This document shows, piece after piece, positions 27,979 through 37,411 of a DNA stretch of 64,000 nucleotides. Origin of the DNA: Candidatus Tisiphia endosymbiont of Nemotelus nigrinus (GTDB lineage: Bacteria; Pseudomonadota; Alphaproteobacteria; Rickettsiales; Rickettsiaceae); assembly GCF_964026475.1 (NCBI RefSeq), contig NZ_OZ032151.1:620001-684000 (forward strand), given 5' to 3'. The notes beneath the pieces are model-generated. The model was given only the letters and a program-made list of their open reading frames with translations, did not search any database and was not told the DNA's origin. The translations under genes were made by a program, and so were the position numbers. The stretch's first letter is position 1; each line of letters starts with the position of its first letter.

Positions 27979-28283
27979 TTTAATTCTTTTTGGTTATTTG
28001 AGCCTAATAGGGAAGCCTTGCCAATTGCATGAGTAGATACTGGGTTTAATATTAAAATCAATATAGCAGCAAAAACTAATTTAAAAGAGCTAGTAAAATC
28101 ATGTTGTAAAAAGGCAAGACCAACAAGTGATAAAGGTACTCCACAACATTCAATGACACTGGCAGCATGAATTTTTGTATAAAAGTCAGGAAACCTAAAC
28201 AGTCCAATAATGCCAGAAAATATTGCTATAATTCCAAGTATGATTAACCCATAACCAATAATAGATATCATAAATATCCTCAA
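27975..28283 (-). CDS. mnhG: Na+/H+ antiporter subunit MnhG
   Basis: This 102-residue protein has three hydrophobic segments and the MnhG signature GLFRFPDFYTKIHAASVIECCG. It is the first gene of the antiporter cluster here, overlapping the next by four bases. MrpF and MrpE, usual upstream neighbours, are not adjacent, so the operon has been split. Confidence 0.93.
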   Translation of the reverse strand: MRIFMISIIGYGLIILGIIAIFSGIIGLFRFPDFYTKIHAASVIECCGVPLSLVGLAFLQHDFTSSFKLVFAAILILILNPVSTHAIGKASLLGSNNQKELK

Positions 28284-28328
28284 AAATTAAATTTACAGCT
28301 AACACGATTAGCTATAACAAAAAAAACA

Positions 28329-29786
28329 CTATTCTCCTTGAGTAAGCGAGTAACCCGCTTTCCCATCAAATTCAAATAGATTCTCAATTTTAATAAAATC
28401 TATTTTTGCCTGGCTTAGTGATTCAAGTAAATGGGCTATAGATAAATGTGTTATTTTTTCCCCATCCTTCTTTGCCATAAAGCGGCAACACCAATGATCA
28501 GATAATAATTCAAATCTTTCATCTCTGGGCCATAATTTAAGACCCATGGAAGATACAGTTTTTAATTCTAAGTCACCTAAACTAATAGTTTGAATTTTTT
28601 CTGCTACCTCATGAGCAGTCAATGCTGTCATCTGTATGAATACATCACTACCTACCAATTCTTTAACTTCTTTACTATTGATTGAATATATCTGCTCAGC
28701 AGCCTGTTGTTGGGTAACTGGTGATGAATATGCGGCTACCTTGAGGGTAAAAGGTTTGATCCCTAGTCTTTTTACTACTTCATCAGCAAATTCCTTAGTA
28801 CCAACTTTCTTGCTAGATATTTCTTCATTGTAAATGTCTCTAGTATGGAATCCGTCCTCAATGGTTTTCTTCCAGCCATTTTCTATTAATGTAGCAATAT
28901 CCTGTTGCCCGATATGAATTAGCATCATAATTGCTGCGTTAAGTAAACCAGAAGGATTAGCTAAGTTACGACCGGCAATATCTGGGGCAGAACCATGCAC
29001 AGCTTCAAATAAAGCATAATTTTGCCCTATATTAGCAGAGCCAGCTAGTCCTACTGAACCAGAACTTTCTGCAGATACGTCAGATAGAATGTCACCATAC
29101 AGATTTGAAGTTACAACGACGTCAAACAATTCTGGCTGAGTGGCTAGCCTTGCAGTGCCGATATCTATAAGATAATAATCACTTTGAATTTGCTTATATT
29201 CATTAGCAATTTCTTCAAAAACTTTATGAAAAATCCCATCAGACATTTTCATAATATTATCTTTACTGAAACATGTGACCTTCTTACGATTATTTTTTAT
29301 CGCATACTCAAAGGCATATCTAATAATTCTTTCACTACCAACTCGACTGATTAACTTAAGAGACTCATAAACATTATGAGTTTGGCGATATTCGATGCCT
29401 GCATATAAATCTTCAACATTTTCCCGTACTATAACCACGTTTAGATTTGGATGTAGTGTTTTAATAAAAGGAGCATAAGAAATAGCAGGGCGAATATTGG
29501 CATAAAGAGATAGGGCTTTTCTAAGAGTTACATTTAAGCTTTTATACCCAGCACCTAGAGGAGTGGTAATAGGAGCCTTTAGAAGCACCTTAGTTCTTGC
29601 TAATGATTGCCAAGTATCTTCTGCTATCCCTGAAGTATAGTGCTTTTGGTATAATTTTTCTCCTACTTCCACTACCTCTATACGTATTCTGGCAGAAGCT
29701 TCCTTTAAAATATATAATACCGCTTGCATTATTTCTAGACCTATACCGTCACCATAAGCTACTGTAATAGGGGTGAATTCTTTCAT
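28329..29786 (-). CDS. icd: Isocitrate dehydrogenase
   Basis: The enzyme oxidises isocitrate to 2-oxoglutarate, feeding the complex containing SucB. The 485-residue protein has VAYGDGIGLEIM at the start, the substrate loop LNVTLRKALSLYANIRP at about 84-100, VIVRENVEDLYAGIEY, and the metal-binding NLYGDILSDVSAE. The C-terminal 130 residues form the additional domain seen in Thermus- and Rickettsia-type IDH, accounting for its length over the 415-residue E. coli form. Cofactor type cannot be decided safely from the sequence. It follows the OmpH-like gene by 15 bases on the same strand. Confidence 0.94.
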   Translation of the reverse strand: MKEFTPITVAYGDGIGLEIMQAVLYILKEASARIRIEVVEVGEKLYQKHYTSGIAEDTWQSLARTKVLLKAPITTPLGAGYKSLNVTLRKALSLYANIRPAISYAPFIKTLHPNLNVVIVRENVEDLYAGIEYRQTHNVYESLKLISRVGSERIIRYAFEYAIKNNRKKVTCFSKDNIMKMSDGIFHKVFEEIANEYKQIQSDYYLIDIGTARLATQPELFDVVVTSNLYGDILSDVSAESSGSVGLAGSANIGQNYALFEAVHGSAPDIAGRNLANPSGLLNAAIMMLIHIGQQDIATLIENGWKKTIEDGFHTRDIYNEEISSKKVGTKEFADEVVKRLGIKPFTLKVAAYSSPVTQQQAAEQIYSINSKEVKELVGSDVFIQMTALTAHEVAEKIQTISLGDLELKTVSSMGLKLWPRDERFELLSDHWCCRFMAKKDGEKITHLSIAHLLESLSQAKIDFIKIENLFEFDGKAGYSLTQGE

Positions 29787-29801
29787 TATAGCCTCTGAAA
29801 C

Positions 29802-30395
29802 TTATTCATAGTTAATTGTAATATGTTTTAATTTATTATTTAGCTCCACTATCACTTCTTGTGTAATATTTAAGGTATTTTTAGCAAATAAAACTTGAGT
29901 ACTAGGTATAACTAAATCAAGATTATGCTTTTCTGCTAAATCATTTATAATTTTTATGATTGTTTCTTGTACCTTACCTATGCCCTCAGCATGAGCCTGT
30001 TCAAGGCGTATCTTCCTATCTTGTATTTCTTTTTGGGCTATGTTTACTTTTTTATGAAAATCATTAACTTCTTGTTCAAAAGCTGACTCACTTACAGAAT
30101 TACGTTTTCCCATTAATAGATTATCTATTTCTTTAAGCTCCATATCCTTCTTTGACAGATCTTGTCGAATTTTTTTACTTATCTGATCTACATATTTTCT
30201 TATAGACTGGATTGCTGCAGAATGTTCTAGAATGGACTGTACGTCTACAATAGCAATTCTTGCAGCAAATCTATTATCAATATGGCTATTGCTTATATGA
30301 CTACTGATTTCAGCATTTGTATTAGAAGCATGAATAGTGGAGCAGCAGTTAATTACTAAACAACTTATTATTGTTAACCAACTATAATAGTTCAT
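29802..30395 (-). CDS. OmpH/Skp-like periplasmic chaperone
   Basis: This 198-residue protein starts with a signal peptide (MNYYSWLTIISCLVINCCSTIHA), followed by the OmpH pattern: RIAIVDVQSILEHSAAIQSI, a long charged coiled coil (about 75-150) and a beta strand near LDLVIPSTQVLFA. Skp-like proteins hold outer membrane proteins in the periplasm. The open frame extends 25 codons upstream to 30470, but the ATG at 30395 puts the signal peptide first. A gene order of OmpH then icd with a 15-base gap suggests co-transcription. Confidence 0.85.
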   Translation of the reverse strand: MNYYSWLTIISCLVINCCSTIHASNTNAEISSHISNSHIDNRFAARIAIVDVQSILEHSAAIQSIRKYVDQISKKIRQDLSKKDMELKEIDNLLMGKRNSVSESAFEQEVNDFHKKVNIAQKEIQDRKIRLEQAHAEGIGKVQETIIKIINDLAEKHNLDLVIPSTQVLFAKNTLNITQEVIVELNNKLKHITINYE

Positions 30396-30622
30396 ATCTA
30401 AATATATTCTCTCTTTTAATATCATTTCCACGCAACCCCTTTTCCTTCCAGCAGACTCCGTAGCTGTCATTATCCATAGCTACATGAATATATAGCTATA
30501 TGTAGAATAAGCACAAAAGCTCAGGTGTATAACTGTTAGCGCAACTTCAAAAAGGACTTATGTAATTTAGTTGTTTTCAACAGAACCTACTCTTTTCTTC
30601 ATTTTTAGAGAAAGTCGAATAG

Positions 30623-31057
30623 TTAGTTTATTTTTGATAATCTAGCACTATGTCTCCCGCCTTCAAATTTGGTGGTTAAAAATTTATCAACCATTTGACA
30701 TGCTAGTTCCTCATTTGGTATTTTAGCTCCTAACACTATTATATTAGCATCGTTATGCGCCCTTGATCTTTCTGCCATAAATAAGTCAAAACATAAAGCA
30801 GCCCTTATTTCAGACGTACGATTTGCAGCAATTGACATACCTATACCAGTTCCACAAATTAAAATTCCTAAAGGAGCTCTATTTTCTAAAATTCCATCAA
30901 CAACTTTTTTAGAGTAATCTGGATAATCCACTATTTCTTGATTATAAGCACCACAATCAAAGATAGATATATTTTTATTGTTTAAATAGCTGATAATTTT
31001 GCTTTTGAGTAAAAATCCGGAATGGTCACTGGCTATTAGAACACTGTAAGTTTTCAT
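30623..31057 (-). CDS. rpiB: Ribose-5-phosphate isomerase B
   Basis: RpiB interconverts ribose 5-phosphate and ribulose 5-phosphate. The 144-residue protein shows [14 protein letters not shown], the active-site cysteine in [15 protein letters not shown] at about 68-82, and [14 protein letters not shown], all typical. The ATG lies 37 bases from the start of the divergent NlpD-like frame, so the two share a short promoter region. Confidence 0.95.
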   Translation of the reverse strand: MKTYSVLIASDHSGFLLKSKIISYLNNKNISIFDCGAYNQEIVDYPDYSKKVVDGILENRAPLGILICGTGIGMSIAANRTSEIRAALCFDLFMAERSRAHNDANIIVLGAKIPNEELACQMVDKFLTTKFEGGRHSARLSKIN

Positions 31058-31162
31058 AATTACGTAATTTTGGTAAAAAAATACTAGAATTCATTGTACA
31101 TTAAAGTTAGTTTATTGCATAATAATAAAATTGCAAATTTTTTGGTAAATTATTGGTTAGTT

Positions 31163-32077
31163 ATGAATAATAATATATTTTTTATCTGTTTTGTAATATT
31201 TATGATTTCTGGGTGTGCTACTCAACCTCCAGCTCCTATTGAATATAATCGTGGAAAGGATTTTTCCCAAAAATCTATAACCATAAAACCACCAACTACA
31301 ACATATTCCGAAAATAACAATATATTAGAAAGTGATGAAGGTGAAATAATAGGTAGAGAGCTTGGTGAAAAAGAAAAAGATTTTGATGTTCCGACTGGTT
31401 TTTTACAAGAGCGTCATGCTATAAAGACTCAAAATCAGGATGATGTAATAATAGTTCCAAGAGTAAAACTAGATGATAACAAGACAATCTACCGCGAGGT
31501 GCAACCAGGAGAAACATTAGAATCGATAGCCAATGAGTATGATCAAACGGTTGAGGAACTAGCTGAGCTAAATAATATGTCCACACCATATCATCTTAAC
31601 AAATCTCAAATTATCATGATCAAAGTTAATACTAAGCTATTAAATAAAAAAAATCAAGAAATATCCATAAGAGAAGCAGGAAATGCTGTATCAATTAATA
31701 CACCAAAATTTATCAAACCAATTGAAGGAAAAATTATTGTCAAATTTGGTGAACAAACATCTAAAGGAAAAAGCAAAGGAGTTAATATTGCTGCAAATAA
31801 AGGTACTATTGTAAAATCTATCGCGTCAGGTAAAGTAATGTTTGCAGATAATGATCCGAAGTTTGGTAATTTAGTAATAATAAAGTTAGATAATAGTGAT
31901 CTTTATGTTGCTTATGCTCATTTACAGGACCTAGTTGTTCAAAAAGGAGTCACAGTTTCTCAAAGAGAGGTAGTAGGACATGTAGGAAGTACTGGAGACG
32001 CTGAATATCCTCAGCTACATTTTGCTATTCGCCAAGGAAAGCTAGCTGTTGATCCGCTACAATATGTAAACTATTAA
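31163..32077 (+). CDS. NlpD-like lipoprotein: LysM plus degenerate M23 domain
   Basis: This 304-residue protein starts MNNNIFFICFVIFMISGCAT, with a lipobox (ISGC). A LysM domain lies at about 112-156 (YREVQPGETLESIANEYDQTVEELAELNNM) and an M23/LytM domain at about 185-304. The M23 metal site is incomplete: the usual first H (HKGxD) reads SKGVN, while the HFxxR end (LHFAIRQG) is kept. Proteins of this kind in E. coli (NlpD) activate amidases rather than cut peptidoglycan. The frame extends 23 codons upstream to 31094, but the start was placed before the lipoprotein signal. It is divergent from rpiB. Confidence 0.88.
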   Translation: MNNNIFFICFVIFMISGCATQPPAPIEYNRGKDFSQKSITIKPPTTTYSENNNILESDEGEIIGRELGEKEKDFDVPTGFLQERHAIKTQNQDDVIIVPRVKLDDNKTIYREVQPGETLESIANEYDQTVEELAELNNMSTPYHLNKSQIIMIKVNTKLLNKKNQEISIREAGNAVSINTPKFIKPIEGKIIVKFGEQTSKGKSKGVNIAANKGTIVKSIASGKVMFADNDPKFGNLVIIKLDNSDLYVAYAHLQDLVVQKGVTVSQREVVGHVGSTGDAEYPQLHFAIRQGKLAVDPLQYVNY

Positions 32078-32116
32078 AATTTTGTAGAGTTTAGATATCT
32101 ATTTGTGCCAGTGTAT

Positions 32117-32836
32117 TTAAACTATATCATCATCACTCAAACTACTAGAACCAGTTGTAGATACTTGAATATTATTATCTAGGGTTTGCAATTGCTCGGA
32201 TATATTAAATGACATTGTTACTTCTGGTAATGTTTCATCGCTAACATTGTCAGTAGAACTCTGTTCTTCAGCAAGATTAGTTTCTTCAAAAGTCGTTCGG
32301 TTATAAGAAGACCCTAACAATTCCCCATAACGAATAACAATATTAGACAGTGTATTTCCAACTGAAGACTTGAGATTTGATATTTCGTCATAGTCAAGTG
32401 AGTCTGGTAAGTGTCTCAATTTATTTTTGATCACTTCCAAGGTAGTGAATGCATTATACATTTCTGTTTCTGACAAATTTAAAGTCTTAACTCTCAGAAT
32501 ATTAAAGGTTGATATAAATTTGTTCATATCAGGTTTAGTGTGTTCGTCTAGATAGATATACGCTTTGTGTTTTAGCTCCTCACTGCTAGATTCGAGGTTG
32601 CTGAGATCAGAATAAATTTGGCTCTGTTTTTGATGTTTTGTGATAAGCAGATAATCATCGCAAAAATACTTAGCCAAGTCTAACATGTCCAATTTTTCAA
32701 TTTCTTCTACTGACTTTTCCTCAAGTTCTGCTCGGGACTTTTCTAAAGATGCTAAAAATTTCCCATGTTTATTGCGTTGCTCTTCTGTTGTTTTTTCGTT
32801 TGTAAAAGTAGCATTATCTTCTTGGTTTTTAGACAT
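32117..32836 (-). CDS. Hypothetical protein, acidic and helical
   Basis: I do not recognise this 239-residue protein. It has no signal peptide and no membrane segment. Residues about 20-60 are strongly charged with EKSRAELEEKSVEEIEKLD (likely coiled coil), the middle is helical, and the last 60 residues are S/T/D-rich and probably disordered (VSTTGSSSLSDDDIV). It starts MSKNQEDNATF with GGAG upstream of the ATG. The gene is convergent with the NlpD-like gene. The composition is like other rickettsial lineage-specific proteins. Confidence 0.6.
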   Translation of the reverse strand: MSKNQEDNATFTNEKTTEEQRNKHGKFLASLEKSRAELEEKSVEEIEKLDMLDLAKYFCDDYLLITKHQKQSQIYSDLSNLESSSEELKHKAYIYLDEHTKPDMNKFISTFNILRVKTLNLSETEMYNAFTTLEVIKNKLRHLPDSLDYDEISNLKSSVGNTLSNIVIRYGELLGSSYNRTTFEETNLAEEQSSTDNVSDETLPEVTMSFNISEQLQTLDNNIQVSTTGSSSLSDDDIV

Positions 32837-32989
32837 ATTTACTCTCCATTTTAAAATTTATAATATTAATTCATTTTATAGTAGTGGTAAGTAAAGTTTA
32901 GTTAGCAACTTTGTTACTGTCAATAGGATTTTCCTTTTGTTGATATAATACTTGACTAAATTAGTAGGATATTCTAAGATGACGCCATG

Positions 32990-33090
32990 GATAAGTTCTT
33001 AAATATCACTGCAAAGACTGTGTAAGCACGACAACGCAGCCCACTTATGGTTACTTTGTCGACCTATGATCTTTCTCGCAATGACGAAGA
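32990..33090. repeat. Degenerate palindromic repeat upstream of iscR
   Basis: TATCACTGCAAAGACTG at about 33003 and CTTTCTCGCAATGACG at about 33071, with GTCGACCTATGATC between, are a decayed member of the GTCATTGCGAG family. It lies 45 bp upstream of iscR in a 298-bp gap that otherwise holds no visible gene. Confidence 0.55.
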
Positions 33091-33134
33091 AGTTATTTAG
33101 AACCTAGGTTAGCATAATTGGTGGAGTTGTTTGT

Positions 33135-33536
33135 ATGCAATTAACTACAAAAGGGCGATATGCGGTGATGGCAATCTTAGAAATCGCATCAAAAGTGTCT
33201 GATATGCCTGTTACCTTGACTGAAATTTCAGCAAAACAACATATACCGGTTAATTATTTGGAGCAAATTTTTGCAAAACTTAAGAAGGCTAACATAGTTA
33301 GATCAGTAAAAGGTTCAAAAGGCGGTTACATCATTAATGAGAAATTAGATAATATCAAGATTGCTAATATTATTGATGCGGTAGATGAGAATATTGAAAT
33401 GACTAGATGTTTAGGGAAATCTGGAGGTAGCTGTGTGCCTAATAAAGTGCAATGTAATGCTCATCATTTATGGTTGGGTTTAAGTCGACATATAAGGAAC
33501 TATTTTGATACTATTTCTATAGCTGATATGCTTTAG
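33135..33536 (+). CDS. iscR: Rrf2-family Fe-S regulator IscR
   Basis: This 133-residue winged-helix protein starts MQLTTKGRYAVMAILEIA and has YLEQIFAKLKKANIVRSVKGSKGGY for DNA recognition. The Fe-S ligands are C92, C100 and C107 with H110 or H111 near them, as in IscR. It should sense cluster status and control the genes behind it. It heads the isc operon, 74 bases before the first desulfurase gene. Confidence 0.94.
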   Translation: MQLTTKGRYAVMAILEIASKVSDMPVTLTEISAKQHIPVNYLEQIFAKLKKANIVRSVKGSKGGYIINEKLDNIKIANIIDAVDENIEMTRCLGKSGGSCVPNKVQCNAHHLWLGLSRHIRNYFDTISIADML

Positions 33537-33610
33537 CTATAAACTTCCACGTATTAAACTAATATAAAAATTATTTTTTTACAGCTTTTATATTAGTGGA
33601 CTGATAAATT

Positions 33611-34726
33611 ATGTTATATTTAGATCATAATGCTACTACTAATATTCATCCAAAGGTTAAGGAGCTGATGGAGGGCTTGATGAAAGAGACATATTATAAT
33701 CCATCTTCTATTCATGCAAATGGGCGTTATGCTCGGAGTTTAGTGGAAATAGCTAGGCAGCAGGTCGCGAAATCTGTTGGCATTGATATAAATTCTAGGG
33801 AATATCAGGTAATTTTTACTTCCTCTGGCACAGAGAGTAATAATTTACTGATGAGTAATTATTATGATGGAGAAATTTTTGTTTCTAGCATAGAGCATTT
33901 ATCGATTTTTGATCACACTAAATATCGAGATAATATTAAAATTATCCGTGTTGATAGTGATGGCATTGTTGATATTGACCATTTAGAGCAATTATTATTG
34001 GCAAGTCTAGCTAGTAAAAAACTAGTTTCTGTGATGTTGGCTAATAATGAAAGCGGTGTTGTACAAAATATACAACAGATAGTTAAAATTGCCAAAAAAT
34101 ATGGTGCGGTATTTCATAGTGATTGCGTACAAGCAGTTGGTAAAATGCCGGTCAATATTAAAGAATTAGCAGTTGATTTTGCTACTATATCGGCTCATAA
34201 ATTAGGGGGCATGCAGGGAAGTAGTGCTTTAATTGTCAAGGCAGGACATACGCTTAAAGCGATGATGATTGGTGGAGGGCAAGAGAGAAATATTAGATCA
34301 GGTACAGAAAATGTGCTAGCAATCGCTTCGTTTGGGCTTGCATCATCAATAGCTGCTAATGAGGTAGAAGATAGATATAATAAAATGAAGAAATTACAAA
34401 CATATTTGGAGCAAAATTTACTCAACTATAAAAATGTAAAAATAGTGTCAAAAAATGTTGAAAGACTACCTAATACTACCTTGATGATTGTGTCCAAAAC
34501 TGATGCACAAACCAAGTTGATAGCTTTTGATTTACGGGGTATAGCGGTTAGTTCCGGTTCTGCCTGTTCATCAGGGAAAGTTGGTAAATCACATGTATTA
34601 TCTTCTATGGGATTTAGTGAGGATGATGCTAGGTCTTCGATTAGGGTGAGTTTTGATTATCAACAAACTATTGAAGATGTTGTGACATTTGTTAAAGCGT
34701 TTGAAGAAGTGTACTCAAATGGATAA
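33611..34726 (+). CDS. Cysteine desulfurase, NifS/IscS-like paralogue
   Basis: This 371-residue PLP enzyme has [13 protein letters not shown], the PLP lysine in [13 protein letters not shown] and the active-site cysteine in [21 protein letters not shown]. It is shorter and divergent from the second enzyme behind it, with the NifS/IscS-type long cysteine loop. Its last eight bases overlap the start of iscS. Two desulfurases in one isc operon suggest a division of labour (for example Fe-S versus tRNA thiolation), which is an inference. Confidence 0.9.
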   Translation: MLYLDHNATTNIHPKVKELMEGLMKETYYNPSSIHANGRYARSLVEIARQQVAKSVGIDINSREYQVIFTSSGTESNNLLMSNYYDGEIFVSSIEHLSIFDHTKYRDNIKIIRVDSDGIVDIDHLEQLLLASLASKKLVSVMLANNESGVVQNIQQIVKIAKKYGAVFHSDCVQAVGKMPVNIKELAVDFATISAHKLGGMQGSSALIVKAGHTLKAMMIGGGQERNIRSGTENVLAIASFGLASSIAANEVEDRYNKMKKLQTYLEQNLLNYKNVKIVSKNVERLPNTTLMIVSKTDAQTKLIAFDLRGIAVSSGSACSSGKVGKSHVLSSMGFSEDDARSSIRVSFDYQQTIEDVVTFVKAFEEVYSNG

Positions 34727-35975
34727 ATTAGAAGAATTAAGACAAAAAGTAAAATTAAGTGGTAAATCACTACCGATTTATATGGATTATCAATCAACAA
34801 CTCCTATGGATCCAAGGGTCTTGGAATGTATGTTGCCATATCTTACCACTAAATTTGGTAATCCGCACTCTAGGAGTCATTCTTTTGGTTGGGAAGCCGA
34901 AGAGGCTGTGGAAAAGTCAAGAGAACAAATAGCAAAGCTTATTGGTGCAGATCCTAAAGAAATTATTTTTACTTCTGGAGCTACGGAGTCTAATAATTTA
35001 GCAATAAAAGGTATTGCTAAATTCTATGGTAGTAAAAAAAATCACATAGTGACAGTGATAAGTGAGCATAAATGCGTTTTAGATGCTTGTCGGCATTTAG
35101 AAAATGAAGGTTTTAAGGTAACATATTTGCCAATTCAGCCAAGTGGTTTGATTGATTTACAACAATTAAGAGATGCCATAACTGACCAAACTATGTTGGT
35201 ATCAGTGATGGCGGTAAATAATGAAATAGGTGTCATCCAACCAATTAAAGAAATTGGTAAAATTTGTCGAGAATTAGGGGTGTTTTTTCATTCAGATATC
35301 GCCCAAGGATATGGTAAAATTCCCATAGATGTTAATGATTGCAACATTGATCTGGCAAGTATTTCAGGGCATAAAATTTATGGTCCCAAAGGTATTGGAG
35401 CTTTATATGTAAGGAAAAAACCTAGAGTACGATTAGTGCCGATTTTAAACGGTGGTGGGCAGGAAAGAGGCATGCGTTCTGGAACTCTACCAACTCCTTT
35501 AATTGTTGGACTAGGTAGCGCTAGCGAATTAGCTCTATCTGAAATGGCAAAAGATGCCATACTGGTAGAAGAGCTTTTTGATAGATTTTATAATAATATT
35601 ACTAAACAAATTGCTGATGTCTATTTAAATGGTGATATAAATATGAGATATAAGGGAAATCTAAATTTAAGTTTTGCTTATGTTGAAGGTGAGTCGATGA
35701 TATTGGCTATTAAAGATTTAGCCGTTTCATCTGGTTCGGCTTGTACCTCATCTTCGCTAGAACCGTCATATGTGTTAAGAGCTATGGGAGTTGATGAAGA
35801 AATGGCGCATACATCTATTAGGTTTGGTATTGGTAGATTTACCACTAAAGAAGAAATAGATTATGCTGTAGAGTTAATAAAGTCAAAAATTAACAAGTTA
35901 AGAGAACTAAGCCCTCTTTGGGAGATGGTTCAAGAAGGAGTTAATTTAAAGCAAATCAAGTGGGCGGTACACTGA
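34719..35975 (+). CDS. iscS: Cysteine desulfurase IscS
   Basis: This 418-residue enzyme has the IscS features [41 protein letters not shown] with the PLP lysine, and the mobile loop cysteine in [21 protein letters not shown]. It supplies sulfur to IscU, the next gene. The open frame begins earlier in the upstream gene, but the ATG at 34719 overlaps the stop of the previous gene (ATGGATAA) and gives [12 protein letters not shown]; IscS of E. coli starts nearer to LPIYMDYQ, so a roughly 17-residue extension is present, as is common in Rickettsiales. Confidence 0.95.
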   Translation: MDKLEELRQKVKLSGKSLPIYMDYQSTTPMDPRVLECMLPYLTTKFGNPHSRSHSFGWEAEEAVEKSREQIAKLIGADPKEIIFTSGATESNNLAIKGIAKFYGSKKNHIVTVISEHKCVLDACRHLENEGFKVTYLPIQPSGLIDLQQLRDAITDQTMLVSVMAVNNEIGVIQPIKEIGKICRELGVFFHSDIAQGYGKIPIDVNDCNIDLASISGHKIYGPKGIGALYVRKKPRVRLVPILNGGGQERGMRSGTLPTPLIVGLGSASELALSEMAKDAILVEELFDRFYNNITKQIADVYLNGDINMRYKGNLNLSFAYVEGESMILAIKDLAVSSGSACTSSSLEPSYVLRAMGVDEEMAHTSIRFGIGRFTTKEEIDYAVELIKSKINKLRELSPLWEMVQEGVNLKQIKWAVH

Positions 35976-36005
35976 CAAATCTTAATTATTAATATAGGAA
36001 ATAAC

Positions 36006-36386
36006 ATGGGCTATAGTTTAAAAGTACTGGATCATTACGAAAATCCGCGTAACGTAGGGTCATTAGACAAAAATGATGCATATGTTGGAACAGGTCTCGT
36101 GGGAGCTCCTGCCTGTGGTGATGTAATGAAGCTACAAATTAAAGTTAGTGAGGATGGAATTATTACAGATGCCAAATTTAAAACATTTGGTTGTGGTTCT
36201 GCTATTGCTTCAAGCTCTTTAGTAACTGAATGGGTTAAGGGTAAATCCCTTGATGAGGCTGGTAGTATAAAAAATACTGAAATAGCTAAGGAATTATCTT
36301 TGCCACCAGTAAAACTCCATTGTTCTTTATTGGCAGAAGATGCCATAAAAGCGGCAATAGCTGATTATAGAACTAAAAAATCATAG
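36006..36386 (+). CDS. iscU: Fe-S cluster scaffold IscU
   Basis: This 126-residue protein has the ligands C37, D39, C63 and C106 in APACGDV, FGCGSA and LHCSLLA, and the LPPVK chaperone-binding motif at 99-103. It assembles 2Fe-2S clusters from the sulfur delivered by IscS. It lies 30 bases after iscS and 8 bases before iscA, within the operon. Confidence 0.97.
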   Translation: MGYSLKVLDHYENPRNVGSLDKNDAYVGTGLVGAPACGDVMKLQIKVSEDGIITDAKFKTFGCGSAIASSSLVTEWVKGKSLDEAGSIKNTEIAKELSLPPVKLHCSLLAEDAIKAAIADYRTKKS

Positions 36387-36394
36387 TAACTATT

Positions 36395-36727
36395 ATGAAA
36401 AACGTTATGTCATTGACTGATGCAGCAGCCCAGCAAATAAAGAGGCTGATAGATAAACGTAATAAACCGTCTTTTGGTATTAGGGTTGGCGTAAAGTCTG
36501 GAGGCTGTTCTGGTTTATCTTATTATGTAGAATATGCGGATGTCAAAAATAAGTTTGATGAGGTGATAGAAGATAAAGGTGTACGAATATTAATCGACCC
36601 AAAAGCTCTAATGTATCTTCTAGCAAGTGAAATGGATTATGTAGAAGATAAGTTTAAATCGGGGTTTACTTTTAATAATCCAAATGAAAAAGGTAGTTGT
36701 GGATGTGGGAAATCATTTAATGTTTAA
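36395..36727 (+). CDS. iscA: A-type Fe-S carrier IscA
   Basis: This 110-residue protein has the three A-type cysteines, C38 (GGCSGL) and C102/C104 (GSCGCGKSF). It passes clusters from the scaffold to targets such as LipA. It is the last recognised gene of the isc operon here; hscB, hscA and fdx are not adjacent. Confidence 0.95.
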   Translation: MKNVMSLTDAAAQQIKRLIDKRNKPSFGIRVGVKSGGCSGLSYYVEYADVKNKFDEVIEDKGVRILIDPKALMYLLASEMDYVEDKFKSGFTFNNPNEKGSCGCGKSFNV

Positions 36728-36764
36728 AAAAGTAAAAAATTGGTTGTAAGTCTAAAAAACGTTT

Positions 36765-36830
36765 ATTATAACTAGCCCAACTAACATTACTCCATCATGA
36801 CGAAGTAATGCTAATCCGGGTTAGCTATAT
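36765..36830. repeat. Short composite palindrome after iscA
   Basis: AACTAGCCCAACTAACATTA at about 36768 faces TAATGCTAATCCGGGTTAGC at about 36807, with CATCATGACGAAG as loop. These are the outer arms of the composite repeat seen in full at 42231-42384 with most of the GTCATTGCGAG core deleted. It may act as a terminator for the isc operon, although no T-run follows. Confidence 0.6.
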
Positions 36831-36859
36831 ATAAAAATCACTTTTTAGAGATATATTTT

Positions 36860-37036
36860 GTGGTATATGTATTAATTGCTTTAAGCTTGACTACATTAAT
36901 CTTAGTGATAGGCATTGTCTCTATGGCTATTGGCGGGAAATTTGACAAAAGATTTAGTTCTAAGTTAATGTCGTTACGAGTTGTATTTCAAGCATTTGCT
37001 GTATGTATACTTGCTTTTCTCTATCTTTCAAAATAG
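36860..37036 (+). CDS. Small twin-transmembrane protein, HIG1-like
   Basis: This 58-residue frame (start GTG, read as Met) has two hydrophobic helices and a loop, SMAIGGKFDKRFSSKLMSLR, followed by VVFQAFAV. The (N/S)KLM-x-x-RV-x2-Q pattern fits the HIG1 domain found in respiratory-supercomplex factors and in tiny alphaproteobacterial proteins called twin transmembrane proteins. It is too short for routine gene calling. An AGAG about 8 bases upstream could be the ribosome binding site. Confidence 0.65.
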   Translation: MVYVLIALSLTTLILVIGIVSMAIGGKFDKRFSSKLMSLRVVFQAFAVCILAFLYLSK

Positions 37037-37078
37037 TATATCTATAGCTAACCCGTTAAGGTTCTAGATAACCTATCC

Positions 37079-37345
37079 GTCATTGCGAGAAGCCACTTTA
37101 GTCACAACTGTTGAAAGTTAGAAGAGGAAACGGTTTTAGAAGTCATAATGGCAATTTAAAAGTTGTGGGCTTATAACCGCTGTCATTGCGAGAAAGCGTA
37201 AGCCGACGAAGCAATCCACTTATGATTATTTTTTTGGATTGCTTCGTCGACCTACGGTCTTTCTCGCAATGACGTTACCCTATTTAAAACCCTTTCTTCT
37301 AACTTTCAACAGTTGTGACTAAAGTGACTCCTCGCTAATAGCACC
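37079..37345. repeat. Three-level nest of palindromic elements upstream of parE
   Basis: An outer GTCATTGCGAG-family repeat opens at 37079, stops at ...CCACTTTAGT and resumes at 37318 with ACTAAAGTGACTCCTCGC. Inside it is a 215-bp element (37103-37317) with long inverted ends CACAACTGTTGAAAGTTAG. Inside that is a second complete GTCATTGCGAG-family repeat at 37192-37273. Fragments of the 215-bp element's end occur at 6345, 8408, 10370, 14362 and 41545. Confidence 0.85.
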
Positions 37346-37411
37346 TGAGATATCAGTAACTTATCCGGATAGCTATACTTAAATAAAAATTTGTAAGTTA
37401 ATATTCATAAT

